64,000 nucleotides of DNA from CAYXFD01 sp964464175 (GTDB lineage: Bacteria; Cloacimonadota; Cloacimonadia; Cloacimonadales; JAJBBL01): assembly GCA_964464175.1 (NCBI GenBank), contig CAYXFD010000012.1:1-64000 (forward strand), read 5' to 3'. The position numbers and the translations under genes were made by a program. This document shows positions 9,435 through 17,992 of the stretch, piece after piece (within the stretch, counting starts at the first letter, position 1; each line of letters begins with the position of its first letter). The notes beneath the pieces were generated by a model that had not been told where the DNA came from, made no database searches, and worked only from the letters and a program-made list of their open reading frames with translations.

Positions 9435-9638
9435 TCAGATCTTCCCCTCATTCTTCAGTTTGACAAAGTAATCTATTGACCTGTTATAGGTTCTTTCCGC
9501 AGACTCAGGGAAAAAACATGCCGGTAATTGCTTCATTTGTCTATGATAAGCGAGACATTCACAACAAATCCCCTTTCTTGAACAGGAATATGTGCAGTTG
9601 CAATTTCTGAGGTTTTGTTCCTTATTCTGACAGTCCAT
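9435..9638 (-). CDS. small cysteine-rich protein, DUF6485 family
   Basis: A 67-residue protein with eight cysteines, most in the pattern NCNCTYSCSRKGICCECLAYH near the N-terminus, followed by a conserved-looking LPACFFPESAERTYNRSI segment. This matches what I recall of the DUF6485 family of anaerobes; the function is unknown and metal or Fe-S binding is inferred from the cysteines only. AAGGAG lies 8 bases upstream of the ATG. It is just upstream of ribBA on the same strand. Confidence 0.8.
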   Translation of the reverse strand: MDCQNKEQNLRNCNCTYSCSRKGICCECLAYHRQMKQLPACFFPESAERTYNRSIDYFVKLKNEGKI

Positions 9639-10198
9639 AGAGATACTCCTTTCTTATCCTCATCTTCAAGTTCATTATATATTGCCGTTTTCAGCCGGAT
9701 ATGATCCGTACCGATCGAACATTAGCTCATAATAAGCAATTACTGTTCTTTTCTTTGAAGCCTGAGTATTTGTCAATTCTTAATTCTCCAGTTAACAGGT
9801 AGCCAATACCGGAGACTGTTCTCTACCATCATGGTGACCTGTTATATCTAAGAATCAACATAGTGAAAAAGCACAGTCGGCTTGAAGCGACTGAACATTT
9901 TCACTATGTTAATCCAATATCATAAAAGAGAGAAAACAGATTGGGGAAAGTCGCCCACTTTATCATGACTACGAAAAAATTGAGGTCAATTAAGGTTTTG
10001 ACTTGATGATGATAACTCTTCTGTTATATAGTAACAACTGCTCATATGCAGAGCAGAAGACCTGAAAGACAGTTTCATAACAATGATCATTCCATCTCTT
10101 TGTTGCCTGAGAAAAGCCAAATTAGGTTTTCTGCTGTCTCTCCAAGCGGAGAACAATATACCCTTATTGAGATGATTAATCTATTAGGATTGTTTTTA
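9639..10198. other. gene-free region with a long hairpin
   Basis: No convincing coding region on either strand. It holds the two-part hairpin at 9857-9910 and a weaker inverted repeat (TAACAGGT at 9793-9800, ACCTGTTA at 9837-9844). Both flanking genes are on the minus strand, so this contains the promoter region of the DUF6485 gene and whatever ends the rluD-type unit. I could not place a clear promoter. Confidence 0.5.
9857..9910. repeat. two-part inverted repeat (hairpin or cruciform)
   Basis: A perfect 13-bp outer stem (AACATAGTGAAAA / TTTTCACTATGTT) encloses a symmetric 4x4 internal loop, then a perfect 6-bp inner stem (CAGTCG / CGACTG) and an 8-base loop. It is the strongest structure in this gap. 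It could act as a bidirectional terminator, an RNA element or a protein-binding site. Confidence 0.6.
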
Positions 10199-11191
10199 TT
10201 ATAGAGGTTCTTTCCAGTCAAGTTCATAGTTCTCAAATCTTGATTCCAGCCAGGAAATGAACTGTATCATATCTTTGGGAAGATCAATTACCTGGTTGAG
10301 CAGTTCCCCGCTGACCGGATGTTCAAAACTTAGTTTGTAAGCGTGCAGGGCATGTCTCGGCAACTTTTTTTCAAAATATGCTGTTATCATGCTCCGGAGA
10401 TTAACCGGCAGCAGGTATAATCCCTTTTTCTTTCCATAAACAGTATCACCTGCAATCGGATTATTGAGATGATCAAAATGCACTCTTATCTGGTGCGTCC
10501 TGCCGGTTATTGGTTTAATATCAATCAGCGAAAAAAACTCAAAAGTCTTCAAGACACGATACTTTGTTACAGCTTCTCTGCCAACCGAGGAGACGGACAT
10601 TTTTATCCTCTCTTTTTTATGTCTGCTGATCATAGTACTGATAGTCCCTTCCAGGTTCTGGGGAATTCCGTAGATGACAGCCTTATAGCGTTTTTCAATT
10701 TTTCTTTCTGAAAAGGCTCGGCTCAGGCGGGAGAGAGTTCTGTCATCTTTAGCCACGATCAAAAGACCGGAAGTGTTTTTATCCAAACGGTGGACTATTC
10801 CCGGGCGGGAGGGATTATCCAGAAAGGGGAGATTCTTTCCGAATCGGTTGATGATGGCATTGGCAACTGTTCCGGAGTATTGACCCGGAGCAGGATGAAC
10901 AGAAATACCGGCTTTCTTGTTGATAACCGCCAGATACTCATCTTCATATACAATGTCTAATGGTATTGCTTCCCCTTCGATATCTCTGTCCCGGGGGGGA
11001 GGTATGGTTAACTCGATTTGATCGTTTTTTTCCAGCAGATAGCTTTTTTTGACAGTTTCTGAATTGACGGTTATCTGTCTCTCGCTAATCAGCTTGTCGA
11101 TGAAAGAACGGGAATATAGGTCAGGATGATTGATCGCAGCAAGATATTTATCTATTCTGATCGGTTCGTTACGGTCATAGATTAGTTTCAT
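10199..11191 (-). CDS. rluD: RluA/RluD-family 23S rRNA pseudouridine synthase
   Basis: Converts uridines of large-subunit rRNA (or tRNA) to pseudouridine in the cytoplasm. The 330-residue protein has an N-terminal S4 RNA-binding domain (about 12-75) and a catalytic domain with the active-site Asp in HRLDKNTSGLLIV (about residue 140) and the motif TGRTHQIRVH (about 230). The S4 domain and length fit RluD rather than RluA, but the exact target is not certain. The ATG is 5 bases after the stop of the PAS-protein gene and has little Shine-Dalgarno sequence, consistent with coupled translation. Confidence 0.9.
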   Translation of the reverse strand: MKLIYDRNEPIRIDKYLAAINHPDLYSRSFIDKLISERQITVNSETVKKSYLLEKNDQIELTIPPPRDRDIEGEAIPLDIVYEDEYLAVINKKAGISVHPAPGQYSGTVANAIINRFGKNLPFLDNPSRPGIVHRLDKNTSGLLIVAKDDRTLSRLSRAFSERKIEKRYKAVIYGIPQNLEGTISTMISRHKKERIKMSVSSVGREAVTKYRVLKTFEFFSLIDIKPITGRTHQIRVHFDHLNNPIAGDTVYGKKKGLYLLPVNLRSMITAYFEKKLPRHALHAYKLSFEHPVSGELLNQVIDLPKDMIQFISWLESRFENYELDWKEPL

Positions 11192-11196
11192 TTGTT

Positions 11197-11976
11197 TTAG
11201 CTGTTTTTATCGTCTTTATCTTTGGTCTTATCTTCATCCCTTTTGGAAAGATTGTAGATACCGATGACCGTTCCAATAAAATTACCGTCAGCATCTCTTA
11301 CTAATTCGCTCCGTAAAGTGATGTGTCTTCTCATAGAAGCCATATAGAACTGTTTCGGTCTGCTTTTTGATTTGGTTTTGATAATATTGGTTACATAAGA
11401 TTTGATGTTATTATCAATATCGAGTCCGAAATTGGTTTCGACAATGTTTTTATCTTCCCTCATAGTTGGAAAATGTTGCATCAACAGGTCATTCGTATAT
11501 ACGATATCACCTTTTTTGTTCAGGATCATAAAACCGTTCTCTGTCAGATTTAACAGGGCAACGATCCTTCCTCTCTGCTCCTGAATTTTCTCCTTTTTCA
11601 GCGAATCGAATTTCAGAATGACATTAAGCATCTTCTGCAAGGATTCAACAACCTCAACAAGTTCCTTATCAAAAGCTTTACCGTATTCTATCAGATCAAT
11701 ATTCTGATTGTAGTTTCCCCGGGAGATATCGTCAGTTATTGTTTTGATTACCAGGCACATCTTCTGCAGATAGCTGGGAAGGAAAGAAACAAGAATGATA
11801 ACAATGAAAGCCTGTAAAAGAAGTACTGTGAGAAGAATAGCTCTGATCTCCGAATAGGATAGAATTCGTTCCCGGGATTGATTAAGACTCATGGAAACCA
11901 AAATGTACTGCAGAGCCGAGAGAAAGAGAAACATCAGCAGAAAGGTCGAGATTCGTTTCTTGATGGATATTTTCAC
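11197..11976 (-). CDS. membrane PAS-domain sensor protein
   Basis: A 259-residue protein with two transmembrane helices (about 10-30 and 44-68), a HAMP- or coiled-coil-like stretch (about 75-135) and one PAS domain (about 137-240; motif LNLTENGFMILNKKGDIVYTN). There is no histidine-kinase, GGDEF or effector domain after the PAS domain; the tail is simply Lys/Asp-rich. The start is GTG with AAGGGGG 6-9 bases upstream. It directly follows trkA (one base between stop and start) and precedes rluD. The position suggests a role in sensing for potassium uptake, by contact with TrkA/TrkH, but this is inference. Confidence 0.78.
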   Translation of the reverse strand: MKISIKKRISTFLLMFLFLSALQYILVSMSLNQSRERILSYSEIRAILLTVLLLQAFIVIILVSFLPSYLQKMCLVIKTITDDISRGNYNQNIDLIEYGKAFDKELVEVVESLQKMLNVILKFDSLKKEKIQEQRGRIVALLNLTENGFMILNKKGDIVYTNDLLMQHFPTMREDKNIVETNFGLDIDNNIKSYVTNIIKTKSKSRPKQFYMASMRRHITLRSELVRDADGNFIGTVIGIYNLSKRDEDKTKDKDDKNS

Positions 11977-11977
11977 T

Positions 11978-12682
11978 TTATGCCCCCTTATCTGGAGTTA
12001 CTTCTTTGATTAATCCGCTTATATTGCTGGTAGGACCGAGCAGGATCAAGACATCACCTTCTTTGATAACATCATTAGCTCCCGGAAGATCGTTTACTTT
12101 GGTTTCTATCATATTTTCTCCCTCTTCGGTAACCCTCATCTCCGTATATTTTATTGCAACAACATGAATATTCTTTTCGTTGGGAAGATTCAACTGCTGC
12201 AGTGTCTTTCCCAGATATACATCAGGAACGGCTAATTCGGCTATACAGTGACCGGAGCTCAGATTGACATAATTTAGTACATTCGGAGACAATAGAGTAT
12301 TAGCCAATTGTTCTCCGATTTGTTTTTCGGGAAAATGGATGTTCTTTACGCCGATAATCTCTAAAATTCTGGCATGCAGTTGACTGTCCACCTTGGCGTG
12401 AATGTTAACTACTCCGAGTTTTTTCAGAATAGCACTGGTCAAAACACTGGTTTCGACTTCTCCTACTGCCAGGATTACGACATCTACATCGGTGATTCCA
12501 ATATTCTTCAGAGATTGCTCGTCAGTACAATCCATTTTGACAGTAGCAGAAACCCTGCCTCTTAATTCTTCGAGTTTCTTATCATCATTATCGAGAGCAA
12601 TGATTTCAGCACCATTTTCATAAAGTGTAGTTGCCACTGTAAATCCGAACTTTCCTAAACCGATAACAGCAAATTTTCTCAT
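11978..12682 (-). CDS. trkA: Trk/Ktr potassium uptake regulatory subunit (RCK)
   Basis: Cytoplasmic ring-forming subunit that gates the TrkH/KtrB channel in response to bound nucleotides. The 234-residue protein has an RCK-N Rossmann domain (about 1-125, with GLGKFGFTVATTL nucleotide loop and the acidic ALDNDD end of strand 2) and an RCK-C domain (about 140-228). The length of a single RCK pair fits KtrA/CoxTrkA rather than the double-length E. coli TrkA. AAGGAG is present upstream of the ATG. The trkH-type gene lies just upstream on the same strand. A small perfect palindrome (GATTGAAAGATTTCAATC, 12699-12716) sits in the gap ahead of the start. Confidence 0.92.
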   Translation of the reverse strand: MRKFAVIGLGKFGFTVATTLYENGAEIIALDNDDKKLEELRGRVSATVKMDCTDEQSLKNIGITDVDVVILAVGEVETSVLTSAILKKLGVVNIHAKVDSQLHARILEIIGVKNIHFPEKQIGEQLANTLLSPNVLNYVNLSSGHCIAELAVPDVYLGKTLQQLNLPNEKNIHVVAIKYTEMRVTEEGENMIETKVNDLPGANDVIKEGDVLILLGPTSNISGLIKEVTPDKGA

Positions 12683-12798
12683 CCTGATAAACTCCTTTGA
12701 TTGAAAGATTTCAATCTTGTCAGATCAATAATAGTTCTTTACTGATGAAACAGCATACCGACTGATCTGTCAATAACAATTCCATAAAATGATCCTGC

Positions 12799-14514
12799 CT
12801 ATCCTACCGATATCTTTTCTTCAGAATACAAATAATCACTCTGGATCCTCGCCCTGGAAAGGGCAAAGATGAAGGTTAAGGGTCCGATTCGGCCGAAATA
12901 CATCAAAAGCACGATCAAGACTCTTCCTGTTTCAGAAAGATAGGGAGTAATTCCCATAGAGAGCCCCACCGTACCAAAGGCAGAAAAAACCTCGAAAACA
13001 ATATGCTCGAAAGTAAAGGGCTCGATCAACATTAGGATAAAAATTACAATAAAGATCAGCAAAATTGAAATGGCAATCAGTGCCATAACCCTCCTGATCA
13101 GGATATCGGAAATTTTCCTTTTGAAAACGATTACATCTTTATTACTGGATAAGATGGCAATCACCGAAAGTATTATCACAGCAAAACTTGTGGTTTTGAT
13201 TCCCCCGCCGGTGGAACCGGGAGAAGCCCCGATATACATCAAAATCAGTGAGATAAACACGGAAGTATTACTGAGCTGAGAGGTATCGCTTGTATTGAAT
13301 CCGGCAGTACGGGCAGTTACCGATTGAAACAATGAGCCTAACACCCGGTCTTTTAGTCTGTAGTCTTCCATAGAATAGTTGAACTCGGAGATGAAATACA
13401 AAACAAAACCAAGTAAGATAAGAGCAACAGTAGTTATTAAGACGAGTTTGGTATGTAAAGAAAACCTGGTCGGTCTTCGTTTATCAATAAGATTTTTTTT
13501 CAGATCAACTAAAACCGAGAATCCCAGACCTCCCAGAATTATTAACATCATCATCGTAATATTTACTCCAACATGGCTTCTGTAAGCTGTAAAGCTATCG
13601 GGATTCAGACTGAAACCGGCATTACAAAAAGCTGAGATAGAATGAAAAACTGAAGAATAGAGAGCGTTGGCAGTTGTATCATAATGCCCCGAAAAGGCGG
13701 AGAATAACATCAGAGCTCCGATAAACTCGAATAACAGGGTTACAATAACTATATTCTTTATCAAACGTACCATGTCAAAACGTGAATGCTCATTTATCAC
13801 ATTCTGCATAATACTCTCTCCCCGGAAGGATAATCGCTGTCCGGTTAAGATAGCAAACGAGGTAGAAATAGTCATGATTCCCAAACCACCTATCTGGATC
13901 AGGATCAGGATAATGATCTGACCAAAGAGAGTAAAGTGGGTTCCCGTGTCATACACTATCAGCCCGGTTACGCAGGTTGCTGATGTGGAAGTAAACAAAG
14001 CCCCGACAAGGTTAGTGCTCTCTCCCTCCACTGTTGAAATTGGCAGGAGGAGGAGCAGAGTGCCAATTGTAATCGTGATCAAAAAGCTGAGCAGAACAAA
14101 GATAGCGGCATTATCAGAGAGGTTTTTAAAACGCTGCAGGGGGGAATAATGCCTGGAAATACGGAGAAACATAATTATTCCCTGTCTGCCGATGAGCAGT
14201 AACTGAAAAATACTCGGCTGACTGCTGAAAACAAGACCAAGCAATATTATGATCGTATCGGGAATTCGTAACCTCAGACTGATGAGAGTAGATTTCTCAG
14301 CAATAACTCCACTGATATAATTTATCATCAGGAGATATATGGTTAAAAGTGTATAGACCCTGCTTATTTCAGTAAATGAGTTGATCTCAAGTAGTTGAGT
14401 GAAAAAAACTAACAATAGAACATTGAGGGCGGCAAATACCGTCAATAGATTGTTAGAAAAAAAACTAACCCACTTAGCTGCCTGCCGGTAATCCGGTTTG
14501 TTATCTGTTATCAT
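12799..14514 (-). CDS. trkH: TrkH/KtrB-family potassium transporter
   Basis: Integral membrane potassium (or sodium/potassium) uptake channel. The 571-residue protein is almost entirely hydrophobic and shows the repeated pore-loop signatures of the SKT family: STSATCVTGL, HSISAFCNAGFSL, SVTARTAGFNT and FSAFGTVGLSMG, each with the selectivity-filter glycine. An extra N-terminal block of about 100 residues adds membrane helices, which is common in bacterial TrkH/NtpJ variants. The gene lies 9 bases after adk and upstream of trkA. Whether it carries K+ alone or with Na+ cannot be read from sequence. Confidence 0.93.
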   Translation of the reverse strand: MITDNKPDYRQAAKWVSFFSNNLLTVFAALNVLLLVFFTQLLEINSFTEISRVYTLLTIYLLMINYISGVIAEKSTLISLRLRIPDTIIILLGLVFSSQPSIFQLLLIGRQGIIMFLRISRHYSPLQRFKNLSDNAAIFVLLSFLITITIGTLLLLLPISTVEGESTNLVGALFTSTSATCVTGLIVYDTGTHFTLFGQIIILILIQIGGLGIMTISTSFAILTGQRLSFRGESIMQNVINEHSRFDMVRLIKNIVIVTLLFEFIGALMLFSAFSGHYDTTANALYSSVFHSISAFCNAGFSLNPDSFTAYRSHVGVNITMMMLIILGGLGFSVLVDLKKNLIDKRRPTRFSLHTKLVLITTVALILLGFVLYFISEFNYSMEDYRLKDRVLGSLFQSVTARTAGFNTSDTSQLSNTSVFISLILMYIGASPGSTGGGIKTTSFAVIILSVIAILSSNKDVIVFKRKISDILIRRVMALIAISILLIFIVIFILMLIEPFTFEHIVFEVFSAFGTVGLSMGITPYLSETGRVLIVLLMYFGRIGPLTFIFALSRARIQSDYLYSEEKISVG

Positions 14515-14523
14515 TTCTATGTA

Positions 14524-15156
14524 TTATTTATCGAGATTGATTCTCCTGACCAGTTCTTTATGAATATCTTGGGGAGATTGTGTCGAATCTATCCGGATCA
14601 GTATCTCTCTCTCCTGGAAAAAAGCGATCAGTTTCCTTGTCCGCTGATGAAAAATGTTTATCCGGCGAACGATTGCTTCCTCATGATCATCGTTTCGGTG
14701 GATGAGTTTATGACCGCATTTATCACATTTGTTATCCTCTTTGGGTGGCTTGATCAGCAGATTGTAGGTACTGCCGCAGTTACTGCACACCCGGCGGGAA
14801 GTGAGCCGTCTTATCGCTTCCTGATCATCAAGATCAAAAAAGACGGCATAATTAACAGGAATTCTTTCTTCCATAAATTCAGCCTGATTCAGGGTTCTGG
14901 GAAAACCATCCAGGATCAATCCCTTAACCTTAGAATGCAAGTACTCGTCTATGATTGTAAAAATATACTCATCAGGAACTAACTCGCCTTTCACCATATA
15001 TTTAGAAATCTTGTCTCCCAAAGAGGTTCCTTCACTCATATAATTCCGAAGTAACTCCCCGATGTTGAGATGTTTAAAACCGTACCTATCTTTCAGCATA
15101 CCGGCTTGGGTTCCTTTACCGCTACCCTGAATACCCATAAAGACCAAATTCAGCAC
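14524..15156 (-). CDS. adk: adenylate kinase
   Basis: Interconverts ATP + AMP and 2 ADP. I place the start at a GTG (15156) with GGAGG 8 bases upstream, giving 210 residues and the usual N-terminus just before the P-loop (GIQGSGKGTQ, about residues 8-17). A longer reading frame reaches an ATG at 15213, but those 19 residues do not belong to the family. The DGFPRT AMP-site motif is present. The LID carries four cysteines (CSNCG and CDKCG), so it should bind zinc as in Gram-positive and many anaerobic Adks. Downstream is trkH, an unusual neighbour. Confidence 0.92.
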   Translation of the reverse strand: MLNLVFMGIQGSGKGTQAGMLKDRYGFKHLNIGELLRNYMSEGTSLGDKISKYMVKGELVPDEYIFTIIDEYLHSKVKGLILDGFPRTLNQAEFMEERIPVNYAVFFDLDDQEAIRRLTSRRVCSNCGSTYNLLIKPPKEDNKCDKCGHKLIHRNDDHEEAIVRRINIFHQRTRKLIAFFQEREILIRIDSTQSPQDIHKELVRRINLDK

Positions 15157-15358
15157 TACAGCTTCCTCCTTCTCCAATAATACCGAATAACTGCAAAAGG
15201 AACTAACAAACAAAGAATTGGTTTAAAAGTCAAGTATTTTCGGCTTCAAAGAGAACTTCGAGACTTTCTCCATTATGAGAATCGTTTTTTTCTTTGACAT
15301 TTGAACATCAATAATATAGGTGATGTCTATAGACTTTATTTTAAATGAGCGAGGTATC

Positions 15359-15682
15359 ATGGCTCCTGAAGACTCAAGAAAGAATAAGAACAAGAGGAAA
15401 AAAAAGATCAAGAACTATCTTTATTGGATCATTTTCTTTTCCATCATCATATATACCTTCTTCTTTACCAGATATAATCTTTTGAGCTGTTATCAAACGA
15501 GAAAGACAAACAAACTGTTAAAGGAAGAATATCAGAGTCTGAAGATCAACAATGAGGAGTTGAAAAAACAGATTGAAGATCTGAAAAATAATCCTGAAGC
15601 CTGGGAAAGAATTGCCCGGGAAAAATATGGCATGCAGAAGAAGGGTGAAAAGATCATCATCTTCCGTCGTGATGAAGAATAA
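15359..15682 (+). CDS. FtsB/DivIC-like septum formation initiator
   Basis: A 107-residue bitopic protein: a very basic cytoplasmic N-terminus, one transmembrane helix (about 24-43), then a coiled coil (about 50-80) and the short C-terminal block PEAWERIAREKYGMQKKGE typical of the FtsB/DivIC family. Such proteins help activate cell-wall synthesis at the division site with FtsL and FtsQ. The chosen ATG has GAGGT 3 bases upstream; two in-frame starts (15320 GTG, 15323 ATG) are possible but would add an unlikely leader. It diverges from adk, with a TTGACA box at 15294-15299. Confidence 0.82.
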   Translation: MAPEDSRKNKNKRKKKIKNYLYWIIFFSIIIYTFFFTRYNLLSCYQTRKTNKLLKEEYQSLKINNEELKKQIEDLKNNPEAWERIAREKYGMQKKGEKIIIFRRDEE

Positions 15683-15708
15683 CCTTATCCGGCTCTGATA
15701 ACCTTACC

Positions 15709-16986
15709 ATGAAGAAGATTCTCTTTGTCGGGATAAATGCCAGATATGTCCATTCCAATCCGGTTCTATTTTATCTTCGTAAACTAAGCACCGGGAAAGC
15801 TGAGACAGCAATCGCTGAATATACCACTTCTCAGTATTCATATGACATTCTTGCCGATATATATGGTTATCAGCCCGAGATCATAGCTATGTCGGTCTAT
15901 ATCTGGAATAGTAAACTTGTCAGAGAGTTATTACCCGAGATGAAAAAGATTCTGCCTGAGACGAGAATAGTCCTGGGAGGACCGGAAGTCAGTTTTAACT
16001 CTCAACAATGGCTTGATAGTTATGATTCCATTGATTTCATAGTTACCGGCGGGGGAGAGCAAGCCTGGCTGAAGTTATTGACTAAGGATTTCGATTATCC
16101 GGAGAGAATAGTAAGAATTCCTAATCTCTCTTTGAGCGAGATACCTTTTCCCTATTCAGAGAAAGATATAAAGCTTTTAAAAAACCGGATAATTTATTAC
16201 GAAAGCAGCCGGGGTTGTCCTTATCACTGTTCTTATTGCTTATCGTCAAGAGAGGATAATATTCTGGAATTCAGGGGCTGGGATAGAGTCAGAACAGAGC
16301 TTTTCTTCTTTATGGAATATGAAGTCCCCTTGGTAAAATTTGTGGACAGAACCTTTAATGCAGATCCTCACTATGCGAGAAAGGTCTGGTCGTTTCTAAG
16401 CAAGGAGAATCCGAATACCCGTTTTCACTTTGAGATTAACCCCTATCTGTTAACTGAAGAAGATATCACTCTCCTGGAAACGGTACCGGCTAATCTTTTC
16501 CAATTCGAGATTGGAGTTCAATCAACTAACAACAGGGTACTAAGCGAGATAAACCGTCAGGGTGAATGGCCGGTTGTAAAAGAGAAAATCGCTCCCTTGC
16601 TCCAAAGGTCTAATATACCTGTACATCTCGATCTGATCTTCGGTCTCCCTTATGATGACCGGGAGTCTGCCCGGAAGTCATTCAATGATATCTATGCTCT
16701 GCAGCCAGACCATTTGCAGCCCGGAATGCTAAAAGTGCTTCCCGGAACAGTACTCGCAGATAAGACTCAGGAGTATGATCTTGTCTATCAACAAGAAGCG
16801 CCCTATAAGGTCTTTTCCAATAAATGGATTTCTTTCCCGGAATTACTCTCATTACAGAATATCGAACATTTAGTGAATAATCTTTACAATTCTCATCATT
16901 TCCCCCGGACTCTCCAGAACCTGACATCTCTCTCCCGATCCCTTCAGTCTCTTCTCAAAACTGGAAGAATTCTGGCTTGCCAATGA
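15709..16986 (+). CDS. B12-binding-domain radical SAM protein (DUF4080 type), 5' part of a frameshifted gene
   Basis: The 425-residue product has an N-terminal cobalamin-binding-like domain (about 1-135), then a radical SAM domain with the cluster motif CPYHCSYC near residue 170. Family members make difficult C-C, C-S or methyl transfers; the substrate here is unknown. This frame ends at 16984, but the +1 frame is open from 16925 and clearly continues the DUF4080 C-terminal region. A one-base shift in the overlap, most likely in the CT-rich tract at 16927-16936, would give about 560 residues, the expected family length. The start follows the ftsB-like gene by 26 bases. Confidence 0.85.
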   Translation: MKKILFVGINARYVHSNPVLFYLRKLSTGKAETAIAEYTTSQYSYDILADIYGYQPEIIAMSVYIWNSKLVRELLPEMKKILPETRIVLGGPEVSFNSQQWLDSYDSIDFIVTGGGEQAWLKLLTKDFDYPERIVRIPNLSLSEIPFPYSEKDIKLLKNRIIYYESSRGCPYHCSYCLSSREDNILEFRGWDRVRTELFFFMEYEVPLVKFVDRTFNADPHYARKVWSFLSKENPNTRFHFEINPYLLTEEDITLLETVPANLFQFEIGVQSTNNRVLSEINRQGEWPVVKEKIAPLLQRSNIPVHLDLIFGLPYDDRESARKSFNDIYALQPDHLQPGMLKVLPGTVLADKTQEYDLVYQQEAPYKVFSNKWISFPELLSLQNIEHLVNNLYNSHHFPRTLQNLTSLSRSLQSLLKTGRILACQ

Positions 16987-17392
16987 GATAAATCTCTGGC
17001 AGAAGGATTGGCAGAAGACAGCAAAACTGCTCGCTCAATTCCTTGTCGAAAACTATCCTGATGAACAGGAACTGTTCCTTGATTGCTTAAGATGGGATCT
17101 TTGTTCAGTTTCAGGGTTGCAGTATTATCCCGATTTCCTTCTTACCGGCAATATAGTTCAAGTAGCTAAAAGCTGGAAAAAATACTTGCGTTCCAATATC
17201 GAATCGGTGTGCCGAGATTATGAAACAGAGAAGAGAGTTATCCAGAGGTCTTTGATCTTCAATGCTTCTTCTGCTCAATTCAGGGAAAAATTCAAGCTGT
17301 CCAGAGATGATTGCTTTCTCTTTTTACCGGATGAAAAGAGGAAGAAAAGAGCTGTAAAGATCAGTCTTCAGAGTTTTTACCAAACTGACTGA
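16925..17392 (+). pseudogene. DUF4080 C-terminal part of the radical SAM gene, in the +1 frame
   Basis: Reads in the +1 frame relative to the preceding radical SAM gene. It opens after an in-frame TGA at 16922 and runs to a TGA at 17390. The translation starts with a segment like PFSLFSKLEEFWLANE, then a helical region, and ends in a block with SLIFNASSAQFREKF. This is the kind of C-terminal extension found on DUF4080 radical SAM enzymes. It has no good start of its own, so it is a frameshifted remainder: a true mutation, an assembly error, or much less likely recoding. Confidence 0.8.
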
Positions 17393-17393
17393 A

Positions 17394-17651
17394 TCAGACC
17401 CTGACCGGCTTTATTGTTCCCTGATTCAGTTTCAATGCAGGTTCACCTCTGATCATCATGATGATACCGAGTTCTTTGCCACATTGGGGACATTGCGGCT
17501 TGGAATAGTTTTCACAATTATGCAGACCGACATAATCATCAGTCATTCTTTTCAGAAAACATTTGATAATTCTCCCTTTGCCGGCTTTGAAGTAGCGGAA
17601 CAGATCAAGTCCGCATTTGCATTGTATCGTGAGGATCTTTCCATTATTCAT
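17394..17651 (-). CDS. small zinc-ribbon protein
   Basis: I place the start at an internal ATG (17651) with a weak GGGTG-type ribosome site, giving 85 residues; the frame extends further upstream but that part has no domain character. The protein has cysteines in CKCG near the start, single Cys residues in the middle and CPQCGKE later, with a basic stretch FKAGKGRIIKCFLKRM. This looks like a conserved small zinc-ribbon protein of unknown function. It converges on the DUF4080 gene, with the two stops only one base apart. Confidence 0.62.
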   Translation of the reverse strand: MNNGKILTIQCKCGLDLFRYFKAGKGRIIKCFLKRMTDDYVGLHNCENYSKPQCPQCGKELGIIMMIRGEPALKLNQGTIKPVRV

Positions 17652-17992
17652 TTTTTCACCCGGAATATATCTTAGTTTCAAAAATCTTATGTAATGATCC
17701 GGTTTCGCTGTCAAGGCTTCTCTCTCTCTCGTTATCTCTATCTCCTTTTGCAAGAGAAAAACTAAGCATTCCGGTAATCCTAATCTTTTCCTTATACTCT
17801 TATGGTGGTCTGGAGTATGCACCCAAAAGATTTGTAGTCTTTCTAAGAGTAGCCGATAGTTAAAAAAAATCGTTTCTTTCCGTCGAAACAGAATGATTGA
17901 CAAAAGAGAGTAAGGTAATAAAAGACGTAAGTAAAAGTAAGAATTCAACTTCAAGAATCATAAGGGAGGATCAATTGTCAGGAAGGAGAGTG
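17652..17992. other. gene-free gap
   Basis: This divergent gap between the zinc-ribbon gene and the NlpE-like gene holds open frames on both strands, but none has domain character. A TTGACA box lies at 17897-17902 and AAGGAGAG at 17983-17990 is the ribosome site of the next gene. I see no repeat or RNA. Confidence 0.4.

Noticed and set aside
15320..15358. Earlier start for the FtsB-like gene
   Set aside because: It adds a hydrophobic-acidic leader not typical of the family, and the ATG at 15359 has its own GAGGT.
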